A DNA stretch of 64,000 bases, taken from contig NZ_FNFN01000001.1 of the NCBI RefSeq assembly GCF_900101045.1, positions 434,001 through 498,000 on the forward strand, read 5' to 3'. This DNA comes from Nocardioides sp. YR527 (GTDB lineage Bacteria > Actinomycetota > Actinomycetes > Propionibacteriales > Nocardioidaceae). A program made the translations under genes and the position numbers. A model generated the notes under the pieces. The model was given only the letters and a program-made list of their open reading frames with translations. It did no database searches and was not told where the DNA came from. Below, in pieces: positions 43,187 to 53,779 of this stretch (position 1 is its first letter; every line of letters starts with the position of its first letter).

Positions 43187-43401
43187 CGAGTGCTCCTTGG
43201 GTCGGATGCGTTGCGTCGACACCACCCGATCGGTGCCTGACCTCGATCCTGTGGCCGGCGGCCGCGATGCGGGTCCGGCGTGGCCACAACGGGCGCGTAG
43301 GGGCATGCTCCGTGCACCCAGGGACGCGGATTCCGGGATATCGTCGTCACGTCGGGCACCTCGGGCTCCCGTCAGCCCCTCCCCACCTCCGGAAGGCTGT
43401 C

Positions 43402-44331
43402 ATGCTCGTCTTCGACAGTGCCACCGTGCCGGTGCGCGAGCGACGCTCGGCGATCACCGAGACCATCACCAGTGCCGCGTCCGCGACGTTCATGACTCCC
43501 GACCGCGCCGGCGACCGCCTCCACATGGCCATGGACGTGTGGGACGTCGGGGGAGTGGCCCTCTTCGACACCCGCTGCTCCGGTCACACCCTGCGACGCT
43601 CTCCGCGCAGCGCTGCCCCCGAGGAGGATGCCGTGCTGGTCACCTGCGGCTTGGAGGGCCGGGGTCTGCACCAGCATCTCGGTCACGACATCTCGGTCGG
43701 GCCTGCTGCCGTCTGGGCCACGCTCGTGACCGAGCCCTACCTCCACCACGTGACCGACACCCGGACGTTGACCGTCAAGGTCCCGCTGAGTCTTCTCGGC
43801 ATGCCCGAGGGCATGGTGGCTCCGGCGCTCGCGCTCATCGGCACCAGTCCGCTGGCGCCGCTGTTCTGGCACCATCTGGCCGGCGTACGCCGCGTGGCGG
43901 ACGACCTCAACGCCGCGGCAGCGGTCTCCCTGGGCACCTCGACGCTGGCTCTCACGCGGGCTCTGCTGGCCAGTGCTGTCGGCGACGACCGCGAGGTGCT
44001 CGAGGACGTTCTGCTGATGAGGGTGCAGGCGTACGTCTCCCAGCACCTCGGTGAGACCGACCTCGATGCGTCCCGCATTGCCGCGGAACACCACGTCTCG
44101 GTCCGCCAGCTCTACAAGGTGTGTGCACGATCCGGCCTGCACCTCGAGCAGTGGATCATCCGGCAACGGCTCGGCAGGGCGCACGAGGAGCTCGCCCGCG
44201 CCTCCGCCAGCGGTATCTCGGTCACCAGCGTCGCGCACCGGTGGGGATTCAAGAGCGTCTCCCACTTCGCGCGCCGGTTTCGAGTCACGTACGGGATGTC
44301 GCCCAGCGAATGGCTCGAGATGAGCCGATGA
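43402..44331 (+). CDS. AraC family regulator
   Basis: A 309-aa regulator with an AraC-binding-like N-terminal half (HLGHDISVGPAAVWATLVTEPY) and C-terminal AraC helix-turn-helices (ASRIAAEHHVSVRQLYKVCA and SVTSVAHRWGFKSVSHFARR). GGAAGG precedes ATG 43402. It is divergent from the hydrolase operon. The 215-nt divergent region contains a TATCGT hexamer near 43340 but no clear operator. Confidence 0.9.
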   Translation: MLVFDSATVPVRERRSAITETITSAASATFMTPDRAGDRLHMAMDVWDVGGVALFDTRCSGHTLRRSPRSAAPEEDAVLVTCGLEGRGLHQHLGHDISVGPAAVWATLVTEPYLHHVTDTRTLTVKVPLSLLGMPEGMVAPALALIGTSPLAPLFWHHLAGVRRVADDLNAAAAVSLGTSTLALTRALLASAVGDDREVLEDVLLMRVQAYVSQHLGETDLDASRIAAEHHVSVRQLYKVCARSGLHLEQWIIRQRLGRAHEELARASASGISVTSVAHRWGFKSVSHFARRFRVTYGMSPSEWLEMSR

Positions 44332-44338
44332 CGCTTGC

Positions 44339-44761
44339 CTAGACGTCGCGGACGACCTGCATCGCGATCGTCGGGTCCTCGGAGAGGTCGGTGATCAGCT
44401 GCCGACGGTCCAGGACGGCCTCGTCCAGGTGCGGGCCGAGCGTGCCGAGCAGCTCGCCGGTCGTGGTGGCCGGCATCGCGTTGAGCACGCGCGGCGCACG
44501 CCGGCCGGAGTAGGGAACCACCCGCGCCAGCGCGCCGGCCACCGACCGGGTCGCCTCCGCGAACGGCGCCGTGATCGGGTCGGTGATGGGGCCGAGCCAG
44601 TCTGCGGCGCGCTCGGCCTCGGCGAGGGACGTGCGCGTCTTCAGGTCCGCGAGGCGTACGTCCTCCAGGGACCGCTCCAGTCGGCGCTGCTCGGTGAAAG
44701 CGAGGCCGACGACGACGGCGCAGCCGAGAGCGCCGAGAAGCGCGAGGCTAGCGACCAGCAT
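44339..44761 (-). CDS. Single-pass membrane protein of unknown function
   Basis: A 140-aa protein with one N-terminal membrane helix (about 2-22), a charged coiled-coil-like stretch (TEQRRLERSLEDVRLADLKT) and a soluble tail with PATTTGELLGTLGPHLDEAV. It overlaps the next upstream gene by 14 nt, indicating joint expression. No family is recognised. Paralogy with the following protein is not obvious, but both have the same one-helix layout. Confidence 0.7.
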   Translation of the reverse strand: MLVASLALLGALGCAVVVGLAFTEQRRLERSLEDVRLADLKTRTSLAEAERAADWLGPITDPITAPFAEATRSVAGALARVVPYSGRRAPRVLNAMPATTTGELLGTLGPHLDEAVLDRRQLITDLSEDPTIAMQVVRDV

Positions 44762-45191
44762 GGACCTTGACCTCGGCCACGACGCCCTCGTCGGCCAGCC
44801 GCTCGCGCAGCGACTCGGCGGCCTGGTCGTAGACCATCTTGGAGAGCAGTGCCGGCCGCACCTTGTGCAGCATCGTGGCCGCCTTCGTCTGGGCCGAGGC
44901 GAGCTCGAGCGGGTTGAGGATGCGGATGCTCAGCAGCCGGTCCTCAGGCGGAAGCTCGCCGTAGGCGGTGCGCGGGGCCGAGATGTCGGCCTGCTCCAGT
45001 CGCCACAGCAGACCGATGGTCTCGGCACGCAGCGCCTGGTTGGCGCGCCGCAGGCGCCACGCGAGCGCGGCGGCGGCCACGGCGATCACCAGGGCCACGA
45101 CGGCGATCAGGGTGCTCAAGGCTCTCCTCAGTTCATCGGGTTCGGGCCAATCATGGAACATCCGAGGTTCGCTGTCAGCGGCGGTGGTCAC
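44748..45191 (-). CDS. Single-pass membrane protein of unknown function
   Basis: A 147-aa protein with one membrane helix (about 27-45, LIAVVALVIAVAAAALAW). The conserved-looking cytoplasmic tail carries DRLLSIRILNPLELASAQTK and KVRPALLSKMVYDQAAESLR. GTG 45191 or ATG 45161 could start it. It forms an operon with the preceding entry and is divergent from aconitase across a promoter rich in operator-like sites. Function unknown. Confidence 0.7.
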   Translation of the reverse strand: MTTAADSEPRMFHDWPEPDELRRALSTLIAVVALVIAVAAAALAWRLRRANQALRAETIGLLWRLEQADISAPRTAYGELPPEDRLLSIRILNPLELASAQTKAATMLHKVRPALLSKMVYDQAAESLRERLADEGVVAEVKVHAGR

Positions 45192-45217
45192 AACGCGGCG
45201 CGCCGGGCTGATTCGAA

Positions 45218-45231
45218 ATGTCGTTCGACAT
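45218..45231. promoter_or_regulatory. ATGTCG/CGACAT palindrome upstream of acnA
   Basis: ATGTCG-TT-CGACAT is a perfect 6-bp inverted repeat. It lies 6 nt from the next palindrome, in the divergent region between the 44748 gene and acnA. Confidence 0.55.
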
Positions 45232-45237
45232 CATGTA

Positions 45238-45251
45238 TCTTGATATCAAGA
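45238..45251. promoter_or_regulatory. TCTTGATATCAAGA perfect palindrome upstream of acnA
   Basis: This 14-bp perfect palindrome is unusually AT-rich for the region and looks like a dimeric regulator site. The regulator cannot be named from sequence; no regulator gene is adjacent. Confidence 0.65.
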
Positions 45252-45274
45252 GACCGACGGGCTCGCCCGTCGCA

Positions 45275-45293
45275 AAAGGTTAGGTGAGCCTTT
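45275..45293 (+). promoter_or_regulatory. IdeR/DtxR iron-box-like site upstream of acnA
   Basis: AAAGGTTAGGTGAGCCTTT matches the TTAGGTTAGGCTAACCTAA iron box at about 12 of 19 positions, with AGGTTAGG intact and outer AAAGG/CCTTT symmetry. Iron control of aconitase would be sensible. Confidence 0.5.
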
Positions 45294-45373
45294 GTTTTCC
45301 CGGCGCACGTCGCCGGGGCAGGATGGGCCTCAAAGACTTGAATTCGTACGTCACTGTGGACGCGAGCAAGGAG

Positions 45374-48076
<2,703 letters not shown>

Positions 48077-48092
48077 TCCTTCGCGGTCACCT

Positions 48093-48128
48093 ACGGCCCG
48101 TCGTCTCCCTCGGGAGGCGACGGGCCGT
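48093..48128 (+). terminator. Terminator hairpin after acnA
   Basis: ACGGCCCGTCG pairs with CGACGGGCCGT, extended by CTCCC/GGGAG around a 2-nt loop. It begins 17 nt after the acnA stop. Confidence 0.75.
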
Positions 48129-48234
48129 TGCCGAATCGTGAACAGAAGGTGCCCTGCCGTGGCGCGCGCCCTGGCATTCTGAGCCGACTTTGTCGAGCTG
48201 ACCGGAATCGGGCCGGACGAAGGGGTTGTGAAAA

Positions 48235-49365
48235 GTGCGGTCTCCGATTCGTACGTCTGTGGCGCTGTGCCTCGTCGCCGCCTTGGGTCTGATGGCGGCC
48301 TGTGCGACGCCGGGTGGGGATGATCCCGTGGTGCCGCCGGGCGGCGCACTTCCGACCCGGCTCCATGACGTCGACCGCGATCTGCCCGGGACGGACGAGG
48401 TCGGGCTGATCGGACCCCTCGCGGTCGCCTGGACCGCCGACAAGGGGCGGATGATCGGCGGACTCCCACTCTTCCGGCCGCTCTACGAGCGGGGAGTCGT
48501 CGGCGTCTCCGCGGAGACCGGAACATACGCGTTCCTCGACATCCCGATGGAGCCGGACACCTATCGCTGCGGCTTCGTCGAGCTCTCCCCGGACGGACGG
48601 CGGATGGCGTTCTGGATCAATCGGGTGTCCAAGCCATGGGTGCCGTGGGCGTGTGACGACGTCAGTGCTCTCGGGGTCTACGACACGGTGACGGGCGAGG
48701 TCGTGCGGCTGTCGATCACGCCTGGGATGAGCGTCGCGTGGATCGACTCCGATCGGCTTGTCATCGGACGCTTCGGGTCCCTGCGGCCGCGCACCGATGA
48801 CCTGCGGGCTGCGCCTTTCCGGGTCTGGGACGTACGTCGTCCCGCTCCCGCGCCCCGCGACGGTCTGCCGCGGCCGTTGGGCGGTGCGCAGCTGCCGCTG
48901 CGGAGCATCGATCGGGTCGCCATCGACGGCACGTCGACCAGAGCGGTACGTGTCCGACACGACCGCGGTCCGCTCCTGGTCTCGTCGTGGGACAACAGAC
49001 TGGGCGAGGAGAGTCGGCGGGTGCCAGGTCCGGAGGACTATGTGGCCGTCGTGGGCTGGCGTGACGAGGGCTCGGTGGTCGCGCTGACGCAGACCGCGGA
49101 CGATGCTCCCCGGCGTCTGGTGGCCACCGAGATCGAGACCGGTAGACGGAAGCTCCTGACCAGGATCGACGACACGTCTTCGGACCCGATCAGCTTCGCC
49201 GGCGAACTCCTCTCGGTCCCACCGGTACCCCGCCCCGCCCCGCGCGCCTCCGGGTGGTTCCACGGTCCTTTCGCCGTGGCGAGTCTGTCACTGGCCACGA
49301 TCCTGCTGGTCGGTACGGCACTGCTCGCCGTCGGAGCGCGGAGAAGTCGCGCGGGCGCGAACTGA
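48235..49365 (+). CDS. Putative lipoprotein with C-terminal membrane helix
   Basis: A 376-aa exported protein. The lipoprotein signal ends at LMAAC (about residue 23). The body has strand-rich repeats (VGVSAETGTYAFLD, RRMAFWINRV, LGVYDTVTGEVVRL) suggestive of a beta-propeller. A second hydrophobic segment (about 340-368, FAVASLSLATILLVGTALLA) ends in a basic tail. A lipid anchor plus a C-terminal helix is unusual. GTG 48235 is the start. Function unknown; it is convergent with the 49467 gene and separated from it by a repeat element. Confidence 0.75.
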   Translation: MRSPIRTSVALCLVAALGLMAACATPGGDDPVVPPGGALPTRLHDVDRDLPGTDEVGLIGPLAVAWTADKGRMIGGLPLFRPLYERGVVGVSAETGTYAFLDIPMEPDTYRCGFVELSPDGRRMAFWINRVSKPWVPWACDDVSALGVYDTVTGEVVRLSITPGMSVAWIDSDRLVIGRFGSLRPRTDDLRAAPFRVWDVRRPAPAPRDGLPRPLGGAQLPLRSIDRVAIDGTSTRAVRVRHDRGPLLVSSWDNRLGEESRRVPGPEDYVAVVGWRDEGSVVALTQTADDAPRRLVATEIETGRRKLLTRIDDTSSDPISFAGELLSVPPVPRPAPRASGWFHGPFAVASLSLATILLVGTALLAVGARRSRAGAN

Positions 49366-49372
49366 ACAGCCT

Positions 49373-49466
49373 GCCGAGGCGTCACGTACGTCGGTCGACA
49401 TGGCACGGCCATGCCCAGTCGAGCGACGGGAGTGACGCCTCGGCCGACGGGGGTGACGCCTCGGCC
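49373..49466. repeat. Copy B of the dispersed element of five 21-nt units
   Basis: Reverse units start at 49373 (GCCGAGGCGTCAC) and 49394 (GTCGACATGGCAC). Forward units start at 49411 (ATGCCCAGTCGAG), 49432 and 49453 (both GTGACGCCTCGGCC). Spacing is 21, 17, 21 and 21 nt, as in copy A. The first reverse unit is perfectly complementary over 13 nt to the forward unit at 49432. It lies between convergent genes, next to the stop of the 49467 gene. Confidence 0.78.
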
Positions 49467-50153
49467 TCAGGTCAGTGAGGCGATCCTGGCGCGGCTGTCC
49501 TCGTGGAGCGCTGCGAGGAGAGCGTCGGCGGCCTCGCCCTGCTCGGCCGTCGCGGCGGCGATCTCGGCGACGGTCTCGTCGGGGAGGCCGGCGAGGATCG
49601 GGTCGACCACGGAGGGCTCGTCGATGAATAGTGCGAGCTGGAGGATCTGGGCGCCCGAGGCGCCGTCGACGACGTCGAGCGAGGTCGCCGGGCTGACCAC
49701 GCCGGTGAAGCGGGCCAGTGCCATCAGGTGACCCTGGGCGAGCAGCCGGCGACCGACCTCGACGACCAGAGCACTGTCCAGCTTGGCGATGATGCCCTCG
49801 ACCCGGCTCGGGTCGAGATGGACCGAGAGCTCGGCGAGGAACTCCGGCTTCAGGTGGCCGGCCAGCTTCGCGGCGTCGGCCGGGTCCATCACCGCCGCGA
49901 CCCGGGCGCTGAGCATGGGGCCCATCGCGATTTCGGTGATCTTCGCGGTGACGGCCGCGGGGAGCTTCCTGCTGACCGCGGCGAGTCCCTTCACCCGGGA
50001 CTCGTGACGGCTGAACATCGCGTGCGAGACGATCCCGCGCAGGTCGCGAAGATCGTCGGGGGAGGTGGTGGCGAGGAAGGCGAGCTCGGACTCGTCCACG
50101 TGCATCTCGTGGGCGAGCTTGGTGATCTCCAGCGAGCTGGTCAGCGCGGTCAT
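49467..50153 (-). CDS. Helical-repeat protein of unknown function
   Basis: A 228-aa soluble, almost entirely helical protein. From residue 75 onwards it shows repeated LP/DP-turn-helix units (MDPADAAKLAGHLKPEFLAE, LDPSRVEGIIAKLDSALVVE, LPDETVAEIAAATAE), reminiscent of the N-terminal domain of MgtE or FliG-like helical arrays. No membrane segment is present. It overlaps the upstream small gene by 4 nt. Function cannot be assigned. Confidence 0.72.
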   Translation of the reverse strand: MTALTSSLEITKLAHEMHVDESELAFLATTSPDDLRDLRGIVSHAMFSRHESRVKGLAAVSRKLPAAVTAKITEIAMGPMLSARVAAVMDPADAAKLAGHLKPEFLAELSVHLDPSRVEGIIAKLDSALVVEVGRRLLAQGHLMALARFTGVVSPATSLDVVDGASGAQILQLALFIDEPSVVDPILAGLPDETVAEIAAATAEQGEAADALLAALHEDSRARIASLT

Positions 50154-50377
50154 CGACTACCTCCGAGCATCTTCTGGACGACTCCGCGCAGCATCTTCGG
50201 CACCAGCTTCAGGGCCTCGTCGAGAGAGGCGTCGAACGCCTTGTCCTCCGCGGTCATCGCGCCCTGGACCAGATCGTCGAACCGGCCCAGCTGCTGGTCG
50301 TCGTACGCCTCCAGCGGCGCGAGCCGTGTCGCCGGCACGCGCAGCGTGGCAGCGAGCCGGTCGAGTCCCTCACTCAT
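50150..50377 (-). CDS. Small acidic-basic helical protein of unknown function
   Basis: A 75-aa protein (MSEGLDRLAATLRVPATRLA and on), predicted helical, ending in a basic LVPKMLRGVVQKMLGG amphipathic segment that might touch membranes. ATG 50377 has GGAAGGAAG upstream. It is coupled by ATGA to the 49467 gene and is probably its functional partner. No family recognised. Confidence 0.68.
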   Translation of the reverse strand: MSEGLDRLAATLRVPATRLAPLEAYDDQQLGRFDDLVQGAMTAEDKAFDASLDEALKLVPKMLRGVVQKMLGGSR

Positions 50378-50453
50378 CGACTTCCTTCCCGCCGGCTGTG
50401 GCACATTCGGCCCCCGGCGGCGCCACTATATGCGGCCTCTGGAGGCGTTTGGA

Positions 50454-50459
50454 TACGGT
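50454..50459 (+). promoter_or_regulatory. -10 hexamer TACGGT before the thiamine-binding protein gene
   Basis: TACGGT lies 6 nt before ATG 50466 with no ribosome-binding site. Confidence 0.5.
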
Positions 50460-50465
50460 GTCGAC

Positions 50466-50771
50466 ATGCTCGTCGCCTTCTCGATCGCCCCGACCACGAC
50501 CGACGACCCCGACGGTTCGGTGGCCGCGTCCGTCGCGGAGGCGATCCGTATCGTCCGCGACTCCGGACTGCCCAACGAGACCAATGCCATGTTCACCAAC
50601 CTGGAAGGGGAGTGGGACGAGGTCATGGGTGTCATCAAGCAGTGCGTGGACGCGGTCGCCGCCGTCTCTCCGCGGGTCGGGCTGGTGCTCAAGGCCGACA
50701 TCCGGCCTGGCTACACCGGCCAGCTCACCGCGAAGGTCGAGCGGATCGAGCAGGAGCTCTCCGGAGACTGA
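50466..50771 (+). CDS. Thiamine-binding (MTH1187/YkoF-like) family protein
   Basis: A 101-aa single-domain protein of the Thiamine_BP (DUF77) family: MLVAFSIAPTTTDDPDGSVA, a NAMFTNLEGEWDEVMGVIKQ core and VGLVLKADIRPGYTGQLTAK. Members are ferredoxin-like and bind thiamine or related ligands; the physiological role is unclear. It is convergent with the molybdenum hydroxylase genes (6-nt gap). Confidence 0.87.
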   Translation: MLVAFSIAPTTTDDPDGSVAASVAEAIRIVRDSGLPNETNAMFTNLEGEWDEVMGVIKQCVDAVAAVSPRVGLVLKADIRPGYTGQLTAKVERIEQELSGD

Positions 50772-50777
50772 CCGAGG

Positions 50778-51269
50778 CTAGAGACCTCGGGCCATCGCGT
50801 CCTGTCCGGTCTTGATGGCCTCCCTGATCCGGGAGTACGTCCCGCAGCGGCACACGTTGCGGATCGTGTCGAGGTCGGCCTCGGTGATGGCGCGGCCCTC
50901 CTTGCGGACCTTGTTGACGAGGGCTACCGCAGTCATGATCTGGCCGGGCTGGCAGTAGCCGCACTGGGCGACGTCGTGCTCGAGCCAGGCCTCCTGCATC
51001 GGGTGCAGACCGTCGCCCGGAGCGGTGTCGGCGAGCCCCTCGATGGTGGTGATCTCGTCGTCGGCGTCGATGTCGGCGACCTTCACCGAGCACGGGTTGA
51101 ACGCCTTGCCGTTGATGTGCGAGGTGCAGGCCTTGCAGACGTTGATGCCGCAGCCGTACTTCGGGCCGGTGACCCCGAGGACGTCGCGCAGGACCCACAG
51201 GATGCGGACGTCGTCCTCGACGTCGACGGTGACGGTCTCGCCGTTGAGCTGGAAGGTGTGAGAAGGCAT
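50778..51269 (-). CDS. [2Fe-2S] small subunit of a molybdenum hydroxylase
   Basis: A 163-aa electron-transfer subunit of the xanthine dehydrogenase/isoquinoline oxidoreductase (IorA) type. The plant-type N-terminal cluster is GCGINVCKACTSHI plus FNPC; the C-terminal cluster is CGYCQPG and CRCGTY. No signal peptide is present, although the large subunit has a Tat signal. It follows the large-subunit gene by 9 nt. The small subunit is probably carried across the membrane with its partner. Confidence 0.93.
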   Translation of the reverse strand: MPSHTFQLNGETVTVDVEDDVRILWVLRDVLGVTGPKYGCGINVCKACTSHINGKAFNPCSVKVADIDADDEITTIEGLADTAPGDGLHPMQEAWLEHDVAQCGYCQPGQIMTAVALVNKVRKEGRAITEADLDTIRNVCRCGTYSRIREAIKTGQDAMARGL

Positions 51270-51278
51270 CGCAGGACC

Positions 51279-53600
51279 TCAGAACGTGTAGGCGAGGCCG
51301 TCGGTCGGCGACTCGGGGACGGACGGGATGAAGGACTTGGGCTCGAAGTGGAGCGGCTCGTGGAAGTTGATCGGGAACTCCGTGGGCATCTCGCCGGTGG
51401 CGCGGGCGTAGGCACAGGCGACGGCCGCCATCGAGGCGGCCACACCGGCCTCGCCGACGCCGCCCGGCTGGCTGCCGTGCGACTCCATCACCTCACACTC
51501 GAACTCGAACGGCGTGTTCCATTGCCTGGTGTAGGCCGAGTTGTCCCAGCTGGCCTCCAGGAACTGACCGCCGACCAGGTGGTTGCTGTAGGTCAGCGCC
51601 TGGCACATCCCGTCGGAGAAGCCGCCCATCATCTGAGCCTTCACCCCGGCCGGGTTGATGACCAGGCCGACGTCGGCGACCACGAGAGCCTTGGTGATCC
51701 GAGGTCCGGTGACTGCGTCGCGCACCTCGCGGTTGACCGTCTCGGGACGGCAGTCGATCTCGACGAGAACGGCGGTGGCGCCCTTGTACTCCTTGTGGAT
51801 GGCGATGCCCTGGGCAGTGCCGGCAGGCATCGAACGACCCCAGTCACCGAGCTCGGCGGCACGGTCGAGCACCCGCTTGACGACGTCGCTCTTGAGATAC
51901 CTGCGTCGGAACGCGACCGGGTCCTGCTTCAGCTTCTTGGCGAGCTGGTCGACCATCAGCTCGCTGGCGGTGGCGACATCAGGGGAGTAGATGTTGCGCA
52001 CCGAGCTGGTGTTGAACCGGTCGACGGCCGGCTTGGGCTCGTTGAGCAGCTGGGTGACCACCCCGAAGTTGTAGGGCATCTCGGTGGCGAGCAGGAAGAT
52101 CGACTCCGAGAAGGTCAGGTTCGACAGACCGGTCGGCAGCGCCGCCGCCTCCGCCGTCAGCCGCTCCCCGAGACCGTGGGTGAAGTCGGTGGCCACGCTG
52201 GCGTGGCGCTGCTCGAAGGTGAGCACGCTGCCGGCCAGCACCGTCGCCCGGACCCGGGAGACCGCCATCGGGTGCACCCGGCCCTGGCGCGGCTCGTCGG
52301 CACGGTGCCACATCAGCTTGACCGGCGCTCCGAACGCCTTCGACGCGTGGGCCGCCTCGAGAGCGGCGTCGAAGAACAGCTTGCGCCCGAAGGAGCCACC
52401 GCCCTGGACGACGTTGACCTTCACGTCGGTCGGCAGCAGGCCGAGAGCGGCCGCGATCTTCTCCTGGGCGGTGATCGGCGACTTGAGCCCGCCCCAGATG
52501 GTGGCCTTCCCCTCGCGTACGTCGGCGACGGCGCAGTTGGGCTCGAGGGCCGAGCCGCTGCGGAAGTGGAAGGTGAACTCGCCCTCGACCGAGGTGGCGC
52601 CGATCTTCGGCACCGCGAGCGGGATCTGCCCTGCCTTGAGCTCGGCCCGGATGTCCTTGGCCGACATCGTGGTCACGGTGCCGGAGTTCCAGGTGACGTC
52701 CAGGGCACGAACGGCGTCGATGCACTGCCCGAACGTCTTGGCCCGGACCGCCACGCCGGTGGGGATGATCGCGACGTGAGTGACGCCGGGCATCGTCTCG
52801 ACGTCGCCCTTGTTCTTGATCTCGACGGCGGTGCCGTTGAGCTCGGGCGCGCGGCAGACCATCGTGGGCAGCGCGTCGGGGACATCGAGGTCCATCGCGA
52901 ACTTCTTCTTGCCGGTCACGGCCTCGCGCGCGTCGACGCGCCGGTGAGGCTTCCCGACGACGGCGTGCTGGGAGGTCTCCTTCAGCTCGACCTCGACCTT
53001 CTCGGTCGTCGGCTTCGCTGCCTTCGCGGCGGCCTCTCCGTAGGTCACCGAGGACCCGTCCGGGGCACTGATCACGCCACCCTTGGAGACCAGCTGCGCC
53101 ACCGTGCCACCGAGCAGGATCGCGGCTGCCTCGAGCAGCGCCTTGCGGGCGATGGCGGCGGCGACGCGGACCGGTGTGTACATCGAGATGATCGTGTTGG
53201 AGCCGCCGGTCAGCTGGTTGAAGAGCAGCTCGGGGCGGGCCGGTGCCAGCGTGACGTGCACGTGGTCGACCGGGAGGTCGAGCTCCTCGGCGATCAGCAT
53301 GGACACCGCGGTGGTGATGCCCTGGCCGACCTCCATCCGCGGCAGCGCGAAGTGGGCGTGCCCCTTCTCGTCGACCTCGATCGCGATCAGGTTCGAGGTC
53401 GGCATCGCGCAGTGGCTCAGGAAGTCGTTGAGGTCGTAGAGCTCGGGGACCTGGGGCACCGACGGGATCGGCACCGCTTGGGCCGCGGACGGTGCCAGGC
53501 CCAGGTCGGCGGCGGCGATCAGGGTCGCGCCGCCGATGACGTATCCGACGAACGAACGTCTGGAGACCCGAGACGGGCCCTCAGTGGGGTGGTTCTCCAT
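51279..53600 (-). CDS. Tat-exported molybdopterin-binding large subunit of a hydroxylase/oxidoreductase
   Basis: A 773-aa catalytic subunit (IorB/xanthine dehydrogenase-like). The N terminus has a Tat signal (PSRVSRRSFVGYVIGGATLI) ending near an AQA site at about residue 43. The molybdopterin-binding domains follow, with LPRMEVGQGITTAV, VVQGGGSFGRKL and GGVGEAGVAASMAAVACA, the last holding the conserved Glu. ATG 53600 has AGGAG about 10 nt upstream. Substrate unknown; N-heterocycles or aldehydes are typical. The tatA-tatC genes are elsewhere in this window. No molybdenum cofactor insertion gene is adjacent. Confidence 0.9.
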   Translation of the reverse strand: MENHPTEGPSRVSRRSFVGYVIGGATLIAAADLGLAPSAAQAVPIPSVPQVPELYDLNDFLSHCAMPTSNLIAIEVDEKGHAHFALPRMEVGQGITTAVSMLIAEELDLPVDHVHVTLAPARPELLFNQLTGGSNTIISMYTPVRVAAAIARKALLEAAAILLGGTVAQLVSKGGVISAPDGSSVTYGEAAAKAAKPTTEKVEVELKETSQHAVVGKPHRRVDAREAVTGKKKFAMDLDVPDALPTMVCRAPELNGTAVEIKNKGDVETMPGVTHVAIIPTGVAVRAKTFGQCIDAVRALDVTWNSGTVTTMSAKDIRAELKAGQIPLAVPKIGATSVEGEFTFHFRSGSALEPNCAVADVREGKATIWGGLKSPITAQEKIAAALGLLPTDVKVNVVQGGGSFGRKLFFDAALEAAHASKAFGAPVKLMWHRADEPRQGRVHPMAVSRVRATVLAGSVLTFEQRHASVATDFTHGLGERLTAEAAALPTGLSNLTFSESIFLLATEMPYNFGVVTQLLNEPKPAVDRFNTSSVRNIYSPDVATASELMVDQLAKKLKQDPVAFRRRYLKSDVVKRVLDRAAELGDWGRSMPAGTAQGIAIHKEYKGATAVLVEIDCRPETVNREVRDAVTGPRITKALVVADVGLVINPAGVKAQMMGGFSDGMCQALTYSNHLVGGQFLEASWDNSAYTRQWNTPFEFECEVMESHGSQPGGVGEAGVAASMAAVACAYARATGEMPTEFPINFHEPLHFEPKSFIPSVPESPTDGLAYTF

Positions 53601-53712
53601 GGTGTGCTCACTCCTGGTTGGGCAGGCCGAGATATTTGTGACCCACGACACATAGCACCATTCAGCAGCCTTGGCGCGTTTGGGAAGGGCGCGTCGGGAA
53701 ATGTGTGAGTTC

Positions 53713-53743
53713 GCTATAAATCGGCTGGTGACGGGCTATAAAT
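53713..53743. repeat. Two GCTATAAAT direct repeats, 22 bp apart, upstream of the hydroxylase genes
   Basis: GCTATAAATCGG (53713) and GCTATAAATGGG (53735) are in phase, two helical turns apart, in an AT-richer patch. They lie 110-140 nt upstream of the minus-strand large-subunit start. They look like tandem regulator sites. The rest of 53601-53779 holds no recognisable gene. Confidence 0.5.
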
Positions 53744-53779
53744 GGGTTCGGATGCCGGCCTGGGTATCCAATTTCGAGG

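Noticed and set aside
50976..53708. 910-codon plus-strand open frame opposite the molybdenum hydroxylase
   Set aside because: It is antisense to both hydroxylase subunits, whose cofactor motifs are unmistakable.
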